Positions 17,883 through 27,713 of a stretch of 64,000 nt of DNA are shown piece by piece; positions within the stretch are counted from its first letter, which is position 1, and every line of letters starts with the position of its first letter. The position numbers and the translations under genes are program-made. The notes under the pieces are model-generated. The model was not told the DNA's origin. It saw only the letters and a list, made by a program, of their open reading frames with translations, and did no database searches. The stretch is from JAFGPL01 sp963781805. Its GTDB lineage: Bacteria > Bacteroidota > Bacteroidia > Bacteroidales > UBA10428. The stretch spans positions 992,001 through 1,056,000 of the forward strand of contig CAWAHF010000004.1 in assembly GCA_963781805.1 (NCBI GenBank). Direction: 5' to 3'.

Positions 17883-18251
17883 TATGAAAAGATTTTACTT
17901 CCCGGGTAAGGTTCGGCCGAATAAATATGTTATATGAAAAGACTATCTAATTTAATAGACAGCCCTTTAAAACCCTAAATTAAAATAAAAACAACACCAC
18001 TGTAAACTGTTTGTCAATAATCTCCCTGTCAACAGCTCTACTTGATGAAATAGATACCTATTTTTATTGTATTTGTTGTGAATTACAATTATTCATAAGT
18101 TAACCTGTTTCATGTTATTCTTCAAACAATCATTCCACTTCGTTGGGGGTATTTGCCTATAACCAAAAATAAGCTTGAGTTATAAAGGCTTGCCCAAAAA
18201 GAGGTCGTAATATGGATGCTACAGGCAGTATAATCCCTTTTCTAAATAGCA

Positions 18252-20717
18252 CTATTTAATAATTTGTTTGGTGAAATTTATATTTTGTCCGGTTATCCTG
18301 ATAAGGTATAAACCATGAGGGAAACCTTTCATGTTTATGGTATGGTATTGCCCTTTGTTCAGGCTTTCGCAGTATTGCATTTCCCCAATGGTATTAAATA
18401 ACATTACATTTACAGATTCTGTAAGGTCCTTGCTAAATATCAGGTTGAGCTCATCCTTTACAGGAACAGGATAACACGTAATGTTCAGGTCGGTTTCCCT
18501 TTTCGGGATCGAACTGATATTTATGGGAGTAGTTATGGCATTGCAGCTATCTCCTGCTAACGCAGTTCCCTCGATCTCCATGTAATCAATGTTTCCTAAA
18601 CCATCATTGCCCGTGGCTTCGAGACGTATGTCATAGGTTCCGGCATTTACACTTATACTTGCCGATGCGGTTGCCCAGTTAGTCCAGGTTCCTGTCGCCG
18701 GAAAATTTATAGTTTGAATAGCGGTTAAACCGTTTATCAAAAGTTTTCCGGGCCTGTTACTGCCTCCTCCATTGGCATACCTGAAAATAATTGGGTATGT
18801 TCCGTCTTCAAAGAAACTAATTTTATAATTTACACCCGTGCCGGATTCATTTGGCGTATTGGCAAAACCATCCCCGGAATATCCCGGATTATTATTGTCA
18901 ATTGTACCGTCTAAACCGCAGAAACCCAATTCATTTTCCTGGATTGTGAGTGATGTTGCACCCTGACTGGCCACTACAACATTAAATGTAGTGTAACTAT
19001 TTGTTCCACAGTCATTTGCGTAAGCGACAACATAATCACCTCCCTGATAGTTTTGGATGTTGCTTATTGTAATTTCCCGAGTGTTTGCAGTGAAACCACT
19101 TGGGCCGTTCCATATCCATGAACTACCGGATGGAGCTTGGGGACTAATCGTAATAGTATCACCTACACTTACTTCGACGGTTGTGGTATCAATCCATTCC
19201 CCTCCGTTAATTTGAACATTTGGGTCAATCATTGTCGGTTCACAAAAAGGTTCGCTTGCCAACACCAGGTTGAAATCATCAACGTTTACCCAGTTTCCAC
19301 CATTCGCATCCGAATATACCCCGACCTGTATTGACCCATTGGTTACAATGATATCAGGAATACTAATTAGCGTCCAATTGCCAATTGAACTGTTGATTGA
19401 ATAATCCATTTCACTTCCGCCAAAGTTTTTGGCATAGATTATTGCGGTATTCTGTCCGCCGCTGCTCTTGACCCATGCTGTGAGCCTGAATGTGTCATTG
19501 GGCAGTGAAATGTTTTGATATACGGTATCTTTATAGGGTAAGGTATCTGATTGTGACAAAGCCCAACGTCCCGGCTCATGGCTGCCAATGGTATTGCCGG
19601 TTGCACTGCCGCTGTTGGTCCATCCTGTCAGATTGTTTTCTACGGAAACCCGGTCGGCCTCAATGTTTGGGTTCAATACATAATTGTTTCCGCTACCTAC
19701 CGACCATGTTCCTTCAGCGGCGTTGATGTTCCATTGACTGAGTGAATGAAAGATTGGTTTATCCCCATCGAAGGTAATAGGGCACCATTGATTGTAACCA
19801 ACGCCATTTCCTGCAAAGTCGGCCCATCGGTCACCGCCAAATATCACAAACGATCCGGATGTGCCATTCACCGTTACTGCCAGGCCGCTCTGTGTCACAT
19901 GCGAGTAATCATCCTGTGTGCCTTCAATCACAAACTCATCCGAATAAGGTCCCATAATGTTTGTTGCCGTGACGCAATATGTTTGGGAGGTATTCCAGCC
20001 ATGCAGGTCGGATGAAATGAAATAATAGGTGCTATCATGTTTAAACATGACGTTCCCTTCACGTCCGCTCCCGTTGTATATTTCCACGGCTGGTTCTACA
20101 TAAAGATAATCAGAAGGACGTAACCGCGAAATATACTGGTGTGACCTTCCATCCACGTTGCAGTATGCCAGATAAGCCTGCCCGTCGTCATCCGTAAATA
20201 CCGATTGGTCCCCGGTCATATTGTTAACCACGTTATCGATGGTCGACTGACTGGCTGCCACGGTGAACGGGCCTGTAGGCGTGTCGCTGGTGGCAAACAT
20301 GAGGCCCGGGTAATTTTGGGCAATCAACACATATTTTCCTGTTGAGTCGTTATACGCGCAACCAGCACGGCCAACCCAACCGCCTAAACCGTCAGCGGTA
20401 GTCAACACGTCCCCTTCAAACTTCCAATTTGCAAGGTCGGTAGAAGAATAACAGGTCATCGTATTAAATTGGGAACCACTATTCTTTCCTGCGCCCGGGT
20501 TGTTGTAATAATCATCGGCACCACTATACCTTACACCGTACCAATAATAGGTACTGTCCACTTTCAGCACACCACCGCCCTGGGAATAGATTGGGTTGTC
20601 GTCCGTATCTTTCCAAAAGACATCGTTTTGTATTGTCTGGCCGGTCATGCTTATATTACATGCCACCATCAAAGCAGCAAGTAAATGCAAATTTTTTGTT
20701 ATTTTTAAATGTTTCAT
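18252..20717 (-). CDS. GH43 family exo-glycosidase, multidomain, T9SS-secreted
   Basis: An 821-aa secreted enzyme. Signal peptide about 1-26; GH43 five-bladed propeller about 30-335 (NPIYSQGGGVLKV, YYWYGVRYSGADDYYN, GDQSVFTDDDGQAYL); a carbohydrate-binding domain about 345-480; a PKD/Ig-like domain about 482-580; a CBM6/35-type domain about 590-720; T9SS sorting domain about 745-821. The usual GH43 base aspartate position at the first blade reads QGGG, as remembered for galactan-active GH43 subfamilies such as exo-beta-1,3-galactanases, so arabinogalactan or galactan activity is likely but the subfamily is not certain. Last gene of an operon with the MFS porter and DUF5107 gene; 13-base gap. 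A close paralogue lies at 30848. Confidence 0.85.
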   Translation of the reverse strand: MKHLKITKNLHLLAALMVACNISMTGQTIQNDVFWKDTDDNPIYSQGGGVLKVDSTYYWYGVRYSGADDYYNNPGAGKNSGSQFNTMTCYSSTDLANWKFEGDVLTTADGLGGWVGRAGCAYNDSTGKYVLIAQNYPGLMFATSDTPTGPFTVAASQSTIDNVVNNMTGDQSVFTDDDGQAYLAYCNVDGRSHQYISRLRPSDYLYVEPAVEIYNGSGREGNVMFKHDSTYYFISSDLHGWNTSQTYCVTATNIMGPYSDEFVIEGTQDDYSHVTQSGLAVTVNGTSGSFVIFGGDRWADFAGNGVGYNQWCPITFDGDKPIFHSLSQWNINAAEGTWSVGSGNNYVLNPNIEADRVSVENNLTGWTNSGSATGNTIGSHEPGRWALSQSDTLPYKDTVYQNISLPNDTFRLTAWVKSSGGQNTAIIYAKNFGGSEMDYSINSSIGNWTLISIPDIIVTNGSIQVGVYSDANGGNWVNVDDFNLVLASEPFCEPTMIDPNVQINGGEWIDTTTVEVSVGDTITISPQAPSGSSWIWNGPSGFTANTREITISNIQNYQGGDYVVAYANDCGTNSYTTFNVVVASQGATSLTIQENELGFCGLDGTIDNNNPGYSGDGFANTPNESGTGVNYKISFFEDGTYPIIFRYANGGGSNRPGKLLINGLTAIQTINFPATGTWTNWATASASISVNAGTYDIRLEATGNDGLGNIDYMEIEGTALAGDSCNAITTPINISSIPKRETDLNITCYPVPVKDELNLIFSKDLTESVNVMLFNTIGEMQYCESLNKGQYHTINMKGFPHGLYLIRITGQNINFTKQIIK

Positions 20718-20730
20718 AGTTAATCCTGAT

Positions 20731-23700
20731 TTATGACAAAAATACTAATTTTTCGTTCATCATGTTATAGTGCAATTTTGCACCTAAGTGAGATTTATCA
20801 AGCTCTAAAACTTTGTTGAATGCTTTTTCGGCTTCGCTGAAATTCTTCAGGCCAAGATAACCCAGCCCTATTAAATACTGACAATGGATTTTGTTTCTGA
20901 TGTCCAGATCTTCCTCCCAAATCATTAAATTAGGGAGGGATACGGCGAAATAGTCAATTTTAACCTTGTCATTGATATGTGTTTCACCATATTTTATCAG
21001 TTTCTCAAACTTGTTGACCGCTTTTTCCGCTTGTTCTAATTTTATCAAGGCCAGGCCCTGATAAAAAATTTTATCTGGCGGCTGATCGTTATAAAACAGG
21101 GCCGCCGAAGGCTCGTCTATGCCTTCTGATGCTTTTTGCCACATTGATTTAGCTTCTTTTAAATTGCCCATTTTCCCTAGGGAAATCCCCATCCAATAGT
21201 AAATATCGTTTTCACTGGCAAGGCAGAGTTTCCCCTCGCCCAGATTATAAGGGTAATCCATAGCTTGTCGTAAAAAGTCTAATGCAACATCGTATTCTTC
21301 ATTCCTGATCGACTTTTTTGCCAGTTCAACCAGGCAAATTACATATTGGCCGGTAACTTTTCCTTCGCCCCCTTCCCAGGGATGAAACTTTCGTTGTTTT
21401 AATAATTCATAAGCTTTCCTGTATTCCCCAAGCGTATTGTACAAAGTAACCCGCTCTAAATATACATCGTCTCGTTGTTCAACAAGGTCAATGTTGTTTT
21501 CCATCATTTCCACCCGATATTGTATACTTTTATTCATGCGTTTATACAATTGATCCAATTCCATGAAGATTCTGGAATCTTTGGGGTTTAATGAGAAAGC
21601 TTTTTCCAGATTGTGCTGTGCTTTTTGCCCTTCTCCCATCTTATTAAAATAACCAAGCGCCAGGTTTCGGTAAACGGTTGGAAATGTATTGTCAAGTGTC
21701 ACCGAATTTTCCCAGCAACTAAGCGCTTCCTGGTATTGTCTGGCATGGTACCAAAAGTTTCCTAAATAATAAAAGGCTTTCGCATCTGAACGATTTGCCT
21801 GTATGGCGCATTCTAATGCGATGACAGACTCAATTTGGTTTGGAAAGCAATAAGCAGGATTTGCCAATGCACCTTTGTTAAATTGTTCAAGCGCAGCTGC
21901 AGAATCCCCTGTGTTTGAGAAAAGCCAGCCTAAATAATAGAAGGTCAGGGGGTATTGAGATTCAGTAGCATCCAATCCGCACTGTAATAATCCTATCGCT
22001 TCTTCGTATAATCCGGCTGCGGCATAATCAAGACAATATTCTATATAGTTGTGTATGTTCTTTCGAAAGAGTATATCCAGGTGTTCTTTGGTTTCTTTTG
22101 AGTTACTGATAAGATATTTTTCATATAACGCCCCAAAATTAAACGCATCATTTTTTAAAACTTCATCTGTCATTTTGAATGCTTCTGATTCCCTCCCCAA
22201 TTTTCTCAGAATGATTATTTTTAAATGAAGGGCTTTTTGGTCTCGTGTATTCCTGGACAGGGATTCGTCAATATGTTCAAAGGCTGCCTTCCAATTACCA
22301 TTACCTGCGCTAATTTGTGCCAGATTAAAGTAAGCGGTATTTTGCAAGGATGCATTCCATGCGGCTTTATAAAATGCATCGAATGCTTCGTCCAATTTAT
22401 CCTGATATTTCAAGCACAGCCCTAAGTTAAAGAAGGGTTCACCATCGTACGGGTTCGGGTTTTTCGCGGTTAACCTCCTGATCGCTTGTCGAAAGTGTTT
22501 TTCAGCATCTTTAAATTTTGCCCGTTTTAATAGCCATAGCCCCATAGCATTGTTGCTCTTCACGTCATCAGGATCGCGCTTTAGTGCTTCCAGATAATAA
22601 TCTGTTGCGTTGTATGTGGCGTGTCGGTACTGTTCTATATGAAGCCCTGTCAGGTACAATTCCTCGTTAAAATCAATGTCTTCAGGTTCTTTAGCGGGCT
22701 TTGCCGGTTCTTGAATTTCCTTTTTGTGATCGTCTTCAAACTGCCATGAAACCAGTTCATTATTATGTTCATCCGAAATTATGACTTTAAGAGATGCAGG
22801 ATTTATCCCATGCAATAAATCCAACACTTTATTATATGAATTATTTGGTGAAGCATCGTACGTATCTTTAAAAATAATCTTGCCGTCACTTACTAATTTA
22901 ACCTGGCAATTGGGGTAAATACCCGTAGTATAAGATTTTACAATTACTTTTTTCTCAATAAAATCCAGGTAGACCATTGCATTTTTTGTAGCATTTTTTA
23001 CTACTCCCAAATCGCGATAGGGCATAAAGTACTCGACGAACTCCCTCTGCTCGTGAGGCATAATCCAGGAAAAATCAGGTTGATTATCTGTATATACGCC
23101 GCACATTATTTCGATATACGGGCCGTCTTCATCTGTCAGATTCCTGTCCCACGCGTGCCCAAAATCCCCATTGCCCCATGTCCATTGTTTTTTGCCCGGA
23201 GATACATGGTGGTCTGCAACGTGAAGCATACCCCCCTTTGTATCGTTTTCATAAGCCCCGACAAAATCATATTTAGAAGCTTCCGCCATATAGGATGTGG
23301 GCACCGGAATGTTTGTATATCGTGAAATATCGGTACCGGGCGAGTAGTCAACTTTATAATATTTGCCCTTTGCAATTGGAAACTCTGAGATGTCCCTTTT
23401 CCCATGATCATATACTGCATGTACATCGGGAGGAAAGACCGACTGATAGTGATCGTTTACTTTTACGGCAGGGTTAGCCCACCATAAAAATGTTTGGGGA
23501 AATGGCGTTCGGTTATACAGCTTTGCCTTGATTTCCAGGTATGACTTTTCAGGATACAGGGTAAAGCCTGCCATTCCTTTTGTACGAAACATCCTTTCCA
23601 GCTCGCTGCACCAAACGGTGGCGCTTCCATCTTCGTTTTCCTCTAAATGATAATCCACAGGGTCAAAAGTAGTGGGGCGATGGTGTTGTGGCCAGTTAAA

Positions 23701-24048
23701 CTCAATCCCCCCGGAAATCCACGGGCCTGTTAGCCCCACAAGTGCCGGTTTTATCACCTGGTTATAATAAATAAAATGTCTTTGTTTAGTCTTATCATAA
23801 GCCATTTGTACCCTGCCTCCGAATTCCGGGAGGACCATGATTTTAACAAAATCATTTTCCAGGTAAACAGCGTTGTATTCCTTATTGACTTTTTCGTCGT
23901 TTATTTTCTCAATAACCGGGTAGGGATAAACAGAACCACTGCTTCCCTGGTAAACTCTTTTTTCAATGAAAACGGGGTTTTTTTCAGGTTCTCCTATGGT
24001 GTACGTTGGGATAATTACTTTCTCTTGCCAAATATGTACTCTATTCAT
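20731..24048 (-). CDS. DUF5107 and TPR domain protein, probably cytoplasmic
   Basis: A 1105-aa protein with no signal peptide. The N-terminal ~400 residues match the DUF5107 domain that accompanies sugar-utilisation genes (VFIEKRVYQGSSGSVYPYPV, VLPEFGGRVQMAYDK, GGIEFNWPQHHRP, FLWWANPAV); its aldose-epimerase-like beta-sandwich phrases (PEFGGRV, WWANPAV, NGDFGHAWDRNLTDEDGPY) suggest carbohydrate binding or hydrolysis. From about residue 470 to the end there are many tetratricopeptide repeats. It starts 2 bases after the porter stop and precedes GH43, so it probably processes the imported sugar in the cytoplasm. The reaction is not known to me. Confidence 0.8.
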   Translation of the reverse strand: MNRVHIWQEKVIIPTYTIGEPEKNPVFIEKRVYQGSSGSVYPYPVIEKINDEKVNKEYNAVYLENDFVKIMVLPEFGGRVQMAYDKTKQRHFIYYNQVIKPALVGLTGPWISGGIEFNWPQHHRPTTFDPVDYHLEENEDGSATVWCSELERMFRTKGMAGFTLYPEKSYLEIKAKLYNRTPFPQTFLWWANPAVKVNDHYQSVFPPDVHAVYDHGKRDISEFPIAKGKYYKVDYSPGTDISRYTNIPVPTSYMAEASKYDFVGAYENDTKGGMLHVADHHVSPGKKQWTWGNGDFGHAWDRNLTDEDGPYIEIMCGVYTDNQPDFSWIMPHEQREFVEYFMPYRDLGVVKNATKNAMVYLDFIEKKVIVKSYTTGIYPNCQVKLVSDGKIIFKDTYDASPNNSYNKVLDLLHGINPASLKVIISDEHNNELVSWQFEDDHKKEIQEPAKPAKEPEDIDFNEELYLTGLHIEQYRHATYNATDYYLEALKRDPDDVKSNNAMGLWLLKRAKFKDAEKHFRQAIRRLTAKNPNPYDGEPFFNLGLCLKYQDKLDEAFDAFYKAAWNASLQNTAYFNLAQISAGNGNWKAAFEHIDESLSRNTRDQKALHLKIIILRKLGRESEAFKMTDEVLKNDAFNFGALYEKYLISNSKETKEHLDILFRKNIHNYIEYCLDYAAAGLYEEAIGLLQCGLDATESQYPLTFYYLGWLFSNTGDSAAALEQFNKGALANPAYCFPNQIESVIALECAIQANRSDAKAFYYLGNFWYHARQYQEALSCWENSVTLDNTFPTVYRNLALGYFNKMGEGQKAQHNLEKAFSLNPKDSRIFMELDQLYKRMNKSIQYRVEMMENNIDLVEQRDDVYLERVTLYNTLGEYRKAYELLKQRKFHPWEGGEGKVTGQYVICLVELAKKSIRNEEYDVALDFLRQAMDYPYNLGEGKLCLASENDIYYWMGISLGKMGNLKEAKSMWQKASEGIDEPSAALFYNDQPPDKIFYQGLALIKLEQAEKAVNKFEKLIKYGETHINDKVKIDYFAVSLPNLMIWEEDLDIRNKIHCQYLIGLGYLGLKNFSEAEKAFNKVLELDKSHLGAKLHYNMMNEKLVFLS

Positions 24049-24050
24049 TT

Positions 24051-25439
24051 TTAATTTCTTAGTAAAATTTCTTCAATCTCTTCCAGGGTTTTATTTTTTG
24101 TTTCAGGGAGTTTTCTAAAAATGAAAACAAATCCTGCCAGGCAAATCCCACCATAAACCCAAAAGGTGCCTGATGTATGAAGTATCTTATTAAGATATGG
24201 AAATGTTAATACCAGCAGCGATGATGATATCCACAGGGAAAGGGTTGAAATTGACATGGCCACCCCCCTTACCTTATTTGGGAATATTTCTGACAATACC
24301 ACCCATGTTACCGGCGCCAGTGACATGGCATAAATGGCGATAGCCATAATAATAAGCAATAAGCTTGGCCAACCATTAAAGTTTATAAAATAAAATCCGC
24401 CCAATATGAGATAAGTAATGGCCAGGCCTCCTGAACCAATGAGCAATAATTTTTTTCTGCCCAACCTGTCAACAAACCGCATGGCAACGAAGGTGAAGAT
24501 AAGATTTACACTTCCCGTTAACACAATATTAAAAAACATGTCGTTTATAGAGTATCCGGCAGATTGAAAAACTTCCTGGGCATAATTGAATATGACATTT
24601 ATTCCACACCACTGTTGGAAAGAAGCAAGGACAATCCCAATGGTTAGGATGGACAAAAATCGTTTATTCATGAACTGTTCTTTTGAAAACCTTACGTTAT
24701 CGGATAAAAGCGTTTTTTGTATACTGGCCAATGCATTCCCGGCGTAACTTTCGCCTCCTATCTTTTTTAAAATCTTTGTTCCCATCTCATCCTTACCCGC
24801 TTTAATCAAATACCTGGGGCTTTCGGGAACGAAAAACATACATATGAAAAACAGGAACGCAGGAACTAATTCTGCCCAGAACATCCATCTCCAACCATGC
24901 TGTCCGTTCCAGCTAAGCAATATTTCATTATTTGACGATAAATCGGGGATTTTTTCTGCGATTAACATGTTGGTGATTTGTGCAACCAAAATTCCAATGA
25001 CTATCGTAAGTTGATTGATGGAAACAAACCTGCCTCTTATTTTGGCAGGGGTTACTTCTGCAATGTACATGGGTGATATTGTGGATGCTATCCCAATCCC
25101 AATACCTCCTATTATCCTGAAAAGGATAAAAAAGGAAAAGTTCATTGCAACACCGGTTCCATAGGCTGATATACTAAACAAAACGGATGCAGTTATTAAC
25201 AATTTCTTTCTTCCGTATTTATCAGAAAAAGCGCCGGCAAAAACAGCGCCGGCTATGCATCCCACAAGCGCACTGCTCATTGCCCATCCCTGCATACCGG
25301 CTATTTTGGAAATCCCAAAAAACAATTCATAAAAGGGTTTTGCCCCTCCGATTACAACCCAATCATACCCGAAGAGAAATCCGCCCATAGCTGCCACCAG
25401 GCTTATTGATAGCAAAAAAGTATAGTTATATTTTTTCAT
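24051..25439 (-). CDS. Sugar porter of the major facilitator superfamily
   Basis: A 462-aa inner-membrane sugar/H+ symporter-type protein with about 12 helices. Sugar-porter signatures: GFLFGYDWVVIGG in helix 1, DKYGRKK and DRLGRKK in the loops after helices 2 and 8, PESPRYL between the halves, and PETKNKTLEEIE at the C-terminus. Resembles the xylose/galactose/arabinose branch; the exact sugar is not readable. First gene of a three-gene unit (porter, DUF5107 protein, GH43) with a 2-base intergenic gap behind it and a 41-bp motif 45 bases before its start. Confidence 0.93.
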   Translation of the reverse strand: MKKYNYTFLLSISLVAAMGGFLFGYDWVVIGGAKPFYELFFGISKIAGMQGWAMSSALVGCIAGAVFAGAFSDKYGRKKLLITASVLFSISAYGTGVAMNFSFFILFRIIGGIGIGIASTISPMYIAEVTPAKIRGRFVSINQLTIVIGILVAQITNMLIAEKIPDLSSNNEILLSWNGQHGWRWMFWAELVPAFLFFICMFFVPESPRYLIKAGKDEMGTKILKKIGGESYAGNALASIQKTLLSDNVRFSKEQFMNKRFLSILTIGIVLASFQQWCGINVIFNYAQEVFQSAGYSINDMFFNIVLTGSVNLIFTFVAMRFVDRLGRKKLLLIGSGGLAITYLILGGFYFINFNGWPSLLLIIMAIAIYAMSLAPVTWVVLSEIFPNKVRGVAMSISTLSLWISSSLLVLTFPYLNKILHTSGTFWVYGGICLAGFVFIFRKLPETKNKTLEEIEEILLRN

Positions 25440-25484
25440 GTCCTAAGTTATGAATGCAAAAATAGAGGTAATGATAATCTCAAA

Positions 25485-25525
25485 AAATGGATATTCTTTT
25501 TGTATAAATGGATTATAGTATGATT
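25485..25525 (-). promoter_or_regulatory. 41-bp motif, copy 1, upstream of the sugar porter operon
   Basis: A 41-base stretch identical to 33968-34008. It contains two similar half-elements (AATGGATATTC and AATGGATTATAG, 21 bases apart) around TTTTTGTATA. Placement 46 bases before the porter start codon, in the same orientation relative to the downstream gene as copy 2, suggests an operator or activator site. The remaining 240-bp gap has no gene. Confidence 0.6.
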
Positions 25526-25680
25526 AATACTGCTTGATTAAATTTAAGAATAAAAAATGAAGTTGTTTTGTAAACAGCCTCTTTTTTTATCCCGCATAAG
25601 CCCAGACTTCAATTTTTAACACCGAAGCTAATCCCTAAAAAAAATAATTCTCAGTTTAATTAGAATTTCCTGCTCAATAA

Positions 25681-27579
25681 TTATTCCTTTATTATTGACA
25701 TAGTTTTTATACCTGAATCCATAATCAATTTCATGTAATACATTCCGGGCTCTAGCCTGTCAACTGTTATTATTTTTTCAAAAACGCCGCTTTCAATCAT
25801 GCCCGGATCATGGAAAAACATCAATTGTCCTGTATTGTTATAAATATAAACTTTGATTTTGCTATCCATTTCTAAAACGCCTTTAATATAGAAATATTCA
25901 TTATTTAAAGGATTAGGGTATGTCATTATTTCACTATTTTCATGAATTTTGACATTAATCCCAACGCTGCTTTCCTCTACAGAGACATTAAATGTCTGGG
26001 TGTTTTCAGCGCCGCAACTGTTAGTATAGGTTACCACATAGCTGCCAGCTTGGTTGGTTTGGATATTGCTGATGGTTACTTCCCTTGAAGATGCACTAAA
26101 GCTGTTCGGGCCACTCCAATTCCAGATGCTGTCCGATGCCGATTGGGGACCTATGATGAGGGTCTGACCAGCATTAATTGTAACAGTTGAGTCTTCTTTC
26201 CAGCTTCCACCATCTATTTTTACATATGGGACAATCCTGGTAGGAATACAGGGACCACCATTGTATTCGAAACAACCTAAATCCGGGCATGGACCCTTAA
26301 ATGCTTTGCCAATGTCCTGGCCCTTGTCTATTAAATCGCTGCCTGAAACAAGTTTCATAAAATCATTATCGGGCAAACTACCGTCTGTTTGACGGGGAGC
26401 AGTTAAAAGACTTTGGTCAAGGCTTTCGAAATCGAAACTGGTTAAAGAAACGCCAAGTGTGAAATAATTGTATGAAACATCGCTCTCACTTTGGTTCAGG
26501 TTAGCAACTTCAGGGCCCCTGGCATCATAACCAAGGTTGTTTCGCATTTTATGGCCATAGCCGTCAATATCGGTCGCCGTATTTCTTGAACTGTTATAAA
26601 CTGCGCAGAGCATATTGTAATTCGTGCCATTATAATAAGCAGAGTTGTTATACCAGTCATTTCCCCCTAAATGATGGTTCGCATAAAACCCATTGGCTTT
26701 GTTTCTTACAGCAAGACAAAACTGAACAAGGTGCCTTGGGATGATACTTGGGGGATCTACAGGATTGTTAATACCATAACCGCCGGCTTTAAAACCATTA
26801 CCATTGGCCAGGCTTGAAAACGAAGTTGAATATCCATTATAAAAAGCCCAGCAGTGATCGATAATGACTTTTTCTTCTGCGCCAATACAATCATAACCGT
26901 CGTCACTGTTGAACCATGCCCTGCATCCCCTGAAAACATTTCCTGTTCCTCCTGTTTTTATATGGCAGCCAAACCCATCGGTGTTTTCCCCGCTTCCATT
27001 TTCAGAAACACTGTCCCAATTGTTATATGAATCGCAATTCAATATCAAATTGTTTTTTGAATTGCCCACAATGTATACCGCGGTAGCCATTCCATCGTGA
27101 ACGTTTAAACGCTCAAAAGTATTATTGTCGGCATTATTGACCCTGAACACATAAGAAACGGTGTGACTGGTAATTGTGACCTGTGTCCCAACTATCTCGA
27201 GCCCCCTGAAATGGCAATTATCTGCTGTAACATAAAATGCAACTACCCTCAAACCCGATGGTTTTACATTGGACATATCAATAACAGGGGTTTCACCGGA
27301 ATAGGCAAAATAACTTATACCGCTTTTATTAATGGTATGGACGTATGCGTAAGGGCTGGACGTTGATGCTATTTGAGCGTTGCTCATATGATAAGTCCCT
27401 CCGCGTAAATAAACCACATCACCAGATGATGCTGCTTGCTGGGCCCTCATAATCGTTGCAAACGGAGATGACTGGGTGCCTGAATTGTTATCGCTCCCAC
27501 TGGGAGAAACATAATAATTTGTAGCAAAAATATGGCATACGCTCATTAAAAATATACCACTTGTAATGTGTAGTTTCAT
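25681..27579 (-). CDS. PL9-type polysaccharide lyase, T9SS-secreted (copy A)
   Basis: A right-handed beta-helix lyase, 632 aa with the start at 27579, chosen because it gives the same signal peptide as copy B (ending SVCHIFA); an upstream in-frame ATG at 27615 is possible. DUF1565-like opening YYVSPSGSDNNSGTQ, then the PL9 active site: calcium-ligand aspartates in TDGFG and NSDDGYDCIG and the catalytic lysine in GNGFKAGG (K264). Family members cleave pectate or rhamnogalacturonan-I. A PKD/Ig-like domain (about 455-535) and a T9SS sorting domain (about 548-632) follow. Catalytic half is nearly identical to copy B; the C-terminal part is different and shorter. Confidence 0.88.
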   Translation of the reverse strand: MKLHITSGIFLMSVCHIFATNYYVSPSGSDNNSGTQSSPFATIMRAQQAASSGDVVYLRGGTYHMSNAQIASTSSPYAYVHTINKSGISYFAYSGETPVIDMSNVKPSGLRVVAFYVTADNCHFRGLEIVGTQVTITSHTVSYVFRVNNADNNTFERLNVHDGMATAVYIVGNSKNNLILNCDSYNNWDSVSENGSGENTDGFGCHIKTGGTGNVFRGCRAWFNSDDGYDCIGAEEKVIIDHCWAFYNGYSTSFSSLANGNGFKAGGYGINNPVDPPSIIPRHLVQFCLAVRNKANGFYANHHLGGNDWYNNSAYYNGTNYNMLCAVYNSSRNTATDIDGYGHKMRNNLGYDARGPEVANLNQSESDVSYNYFTLGVSLTSFDFESLDQSLLTAPRQTDGSLPDNDFMKLVSGSDLIDKGQDIGKAFKGPCPDLGCFEYNGGPCIPTRIVPYVKIDGGSWKEDSTVTINAGQTLIIGPQSASDSIWNWSGPNSFSASSREVTISNIQTNQAGSYVVTYTNSCGAENTQTFNVSVEESSVGINVKIHENSEIMTYPNPLNNEYFYIKGVLEMDSKIKVYIYNNTGQLMFFHDPGMIESGVFEKIITVDRLEPGMYYMKLIMDSGIKTMSIIKE

Positions 27580-27654
27580 AAATAATAAAATTAGTTTCTT
27601 ATTAATGAGGAACATTATAAAGCTGAGTTATGCATTTAACTGCTCGCAGGTTCA

Positions 27655-27706
27655 TTAATTATAATATTTTAAAGGCTGTCTAATAAGAATAGATATTAGA
27701 CAGCCT
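27655..27706 (-). terminator. Terminator of PL9 copy B
   Basis: AGGCTGTCTAATA (27673-27685), 8-base loop, TATTAGACAGCCT (27694-27706): a perfect 13-bp stem seven bases past the stop of the leftward gene, followed on the minus strand by TTTAAAATATTA. Confidence 0.85.
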
Positions 27707-27713
27707 CAAATTT

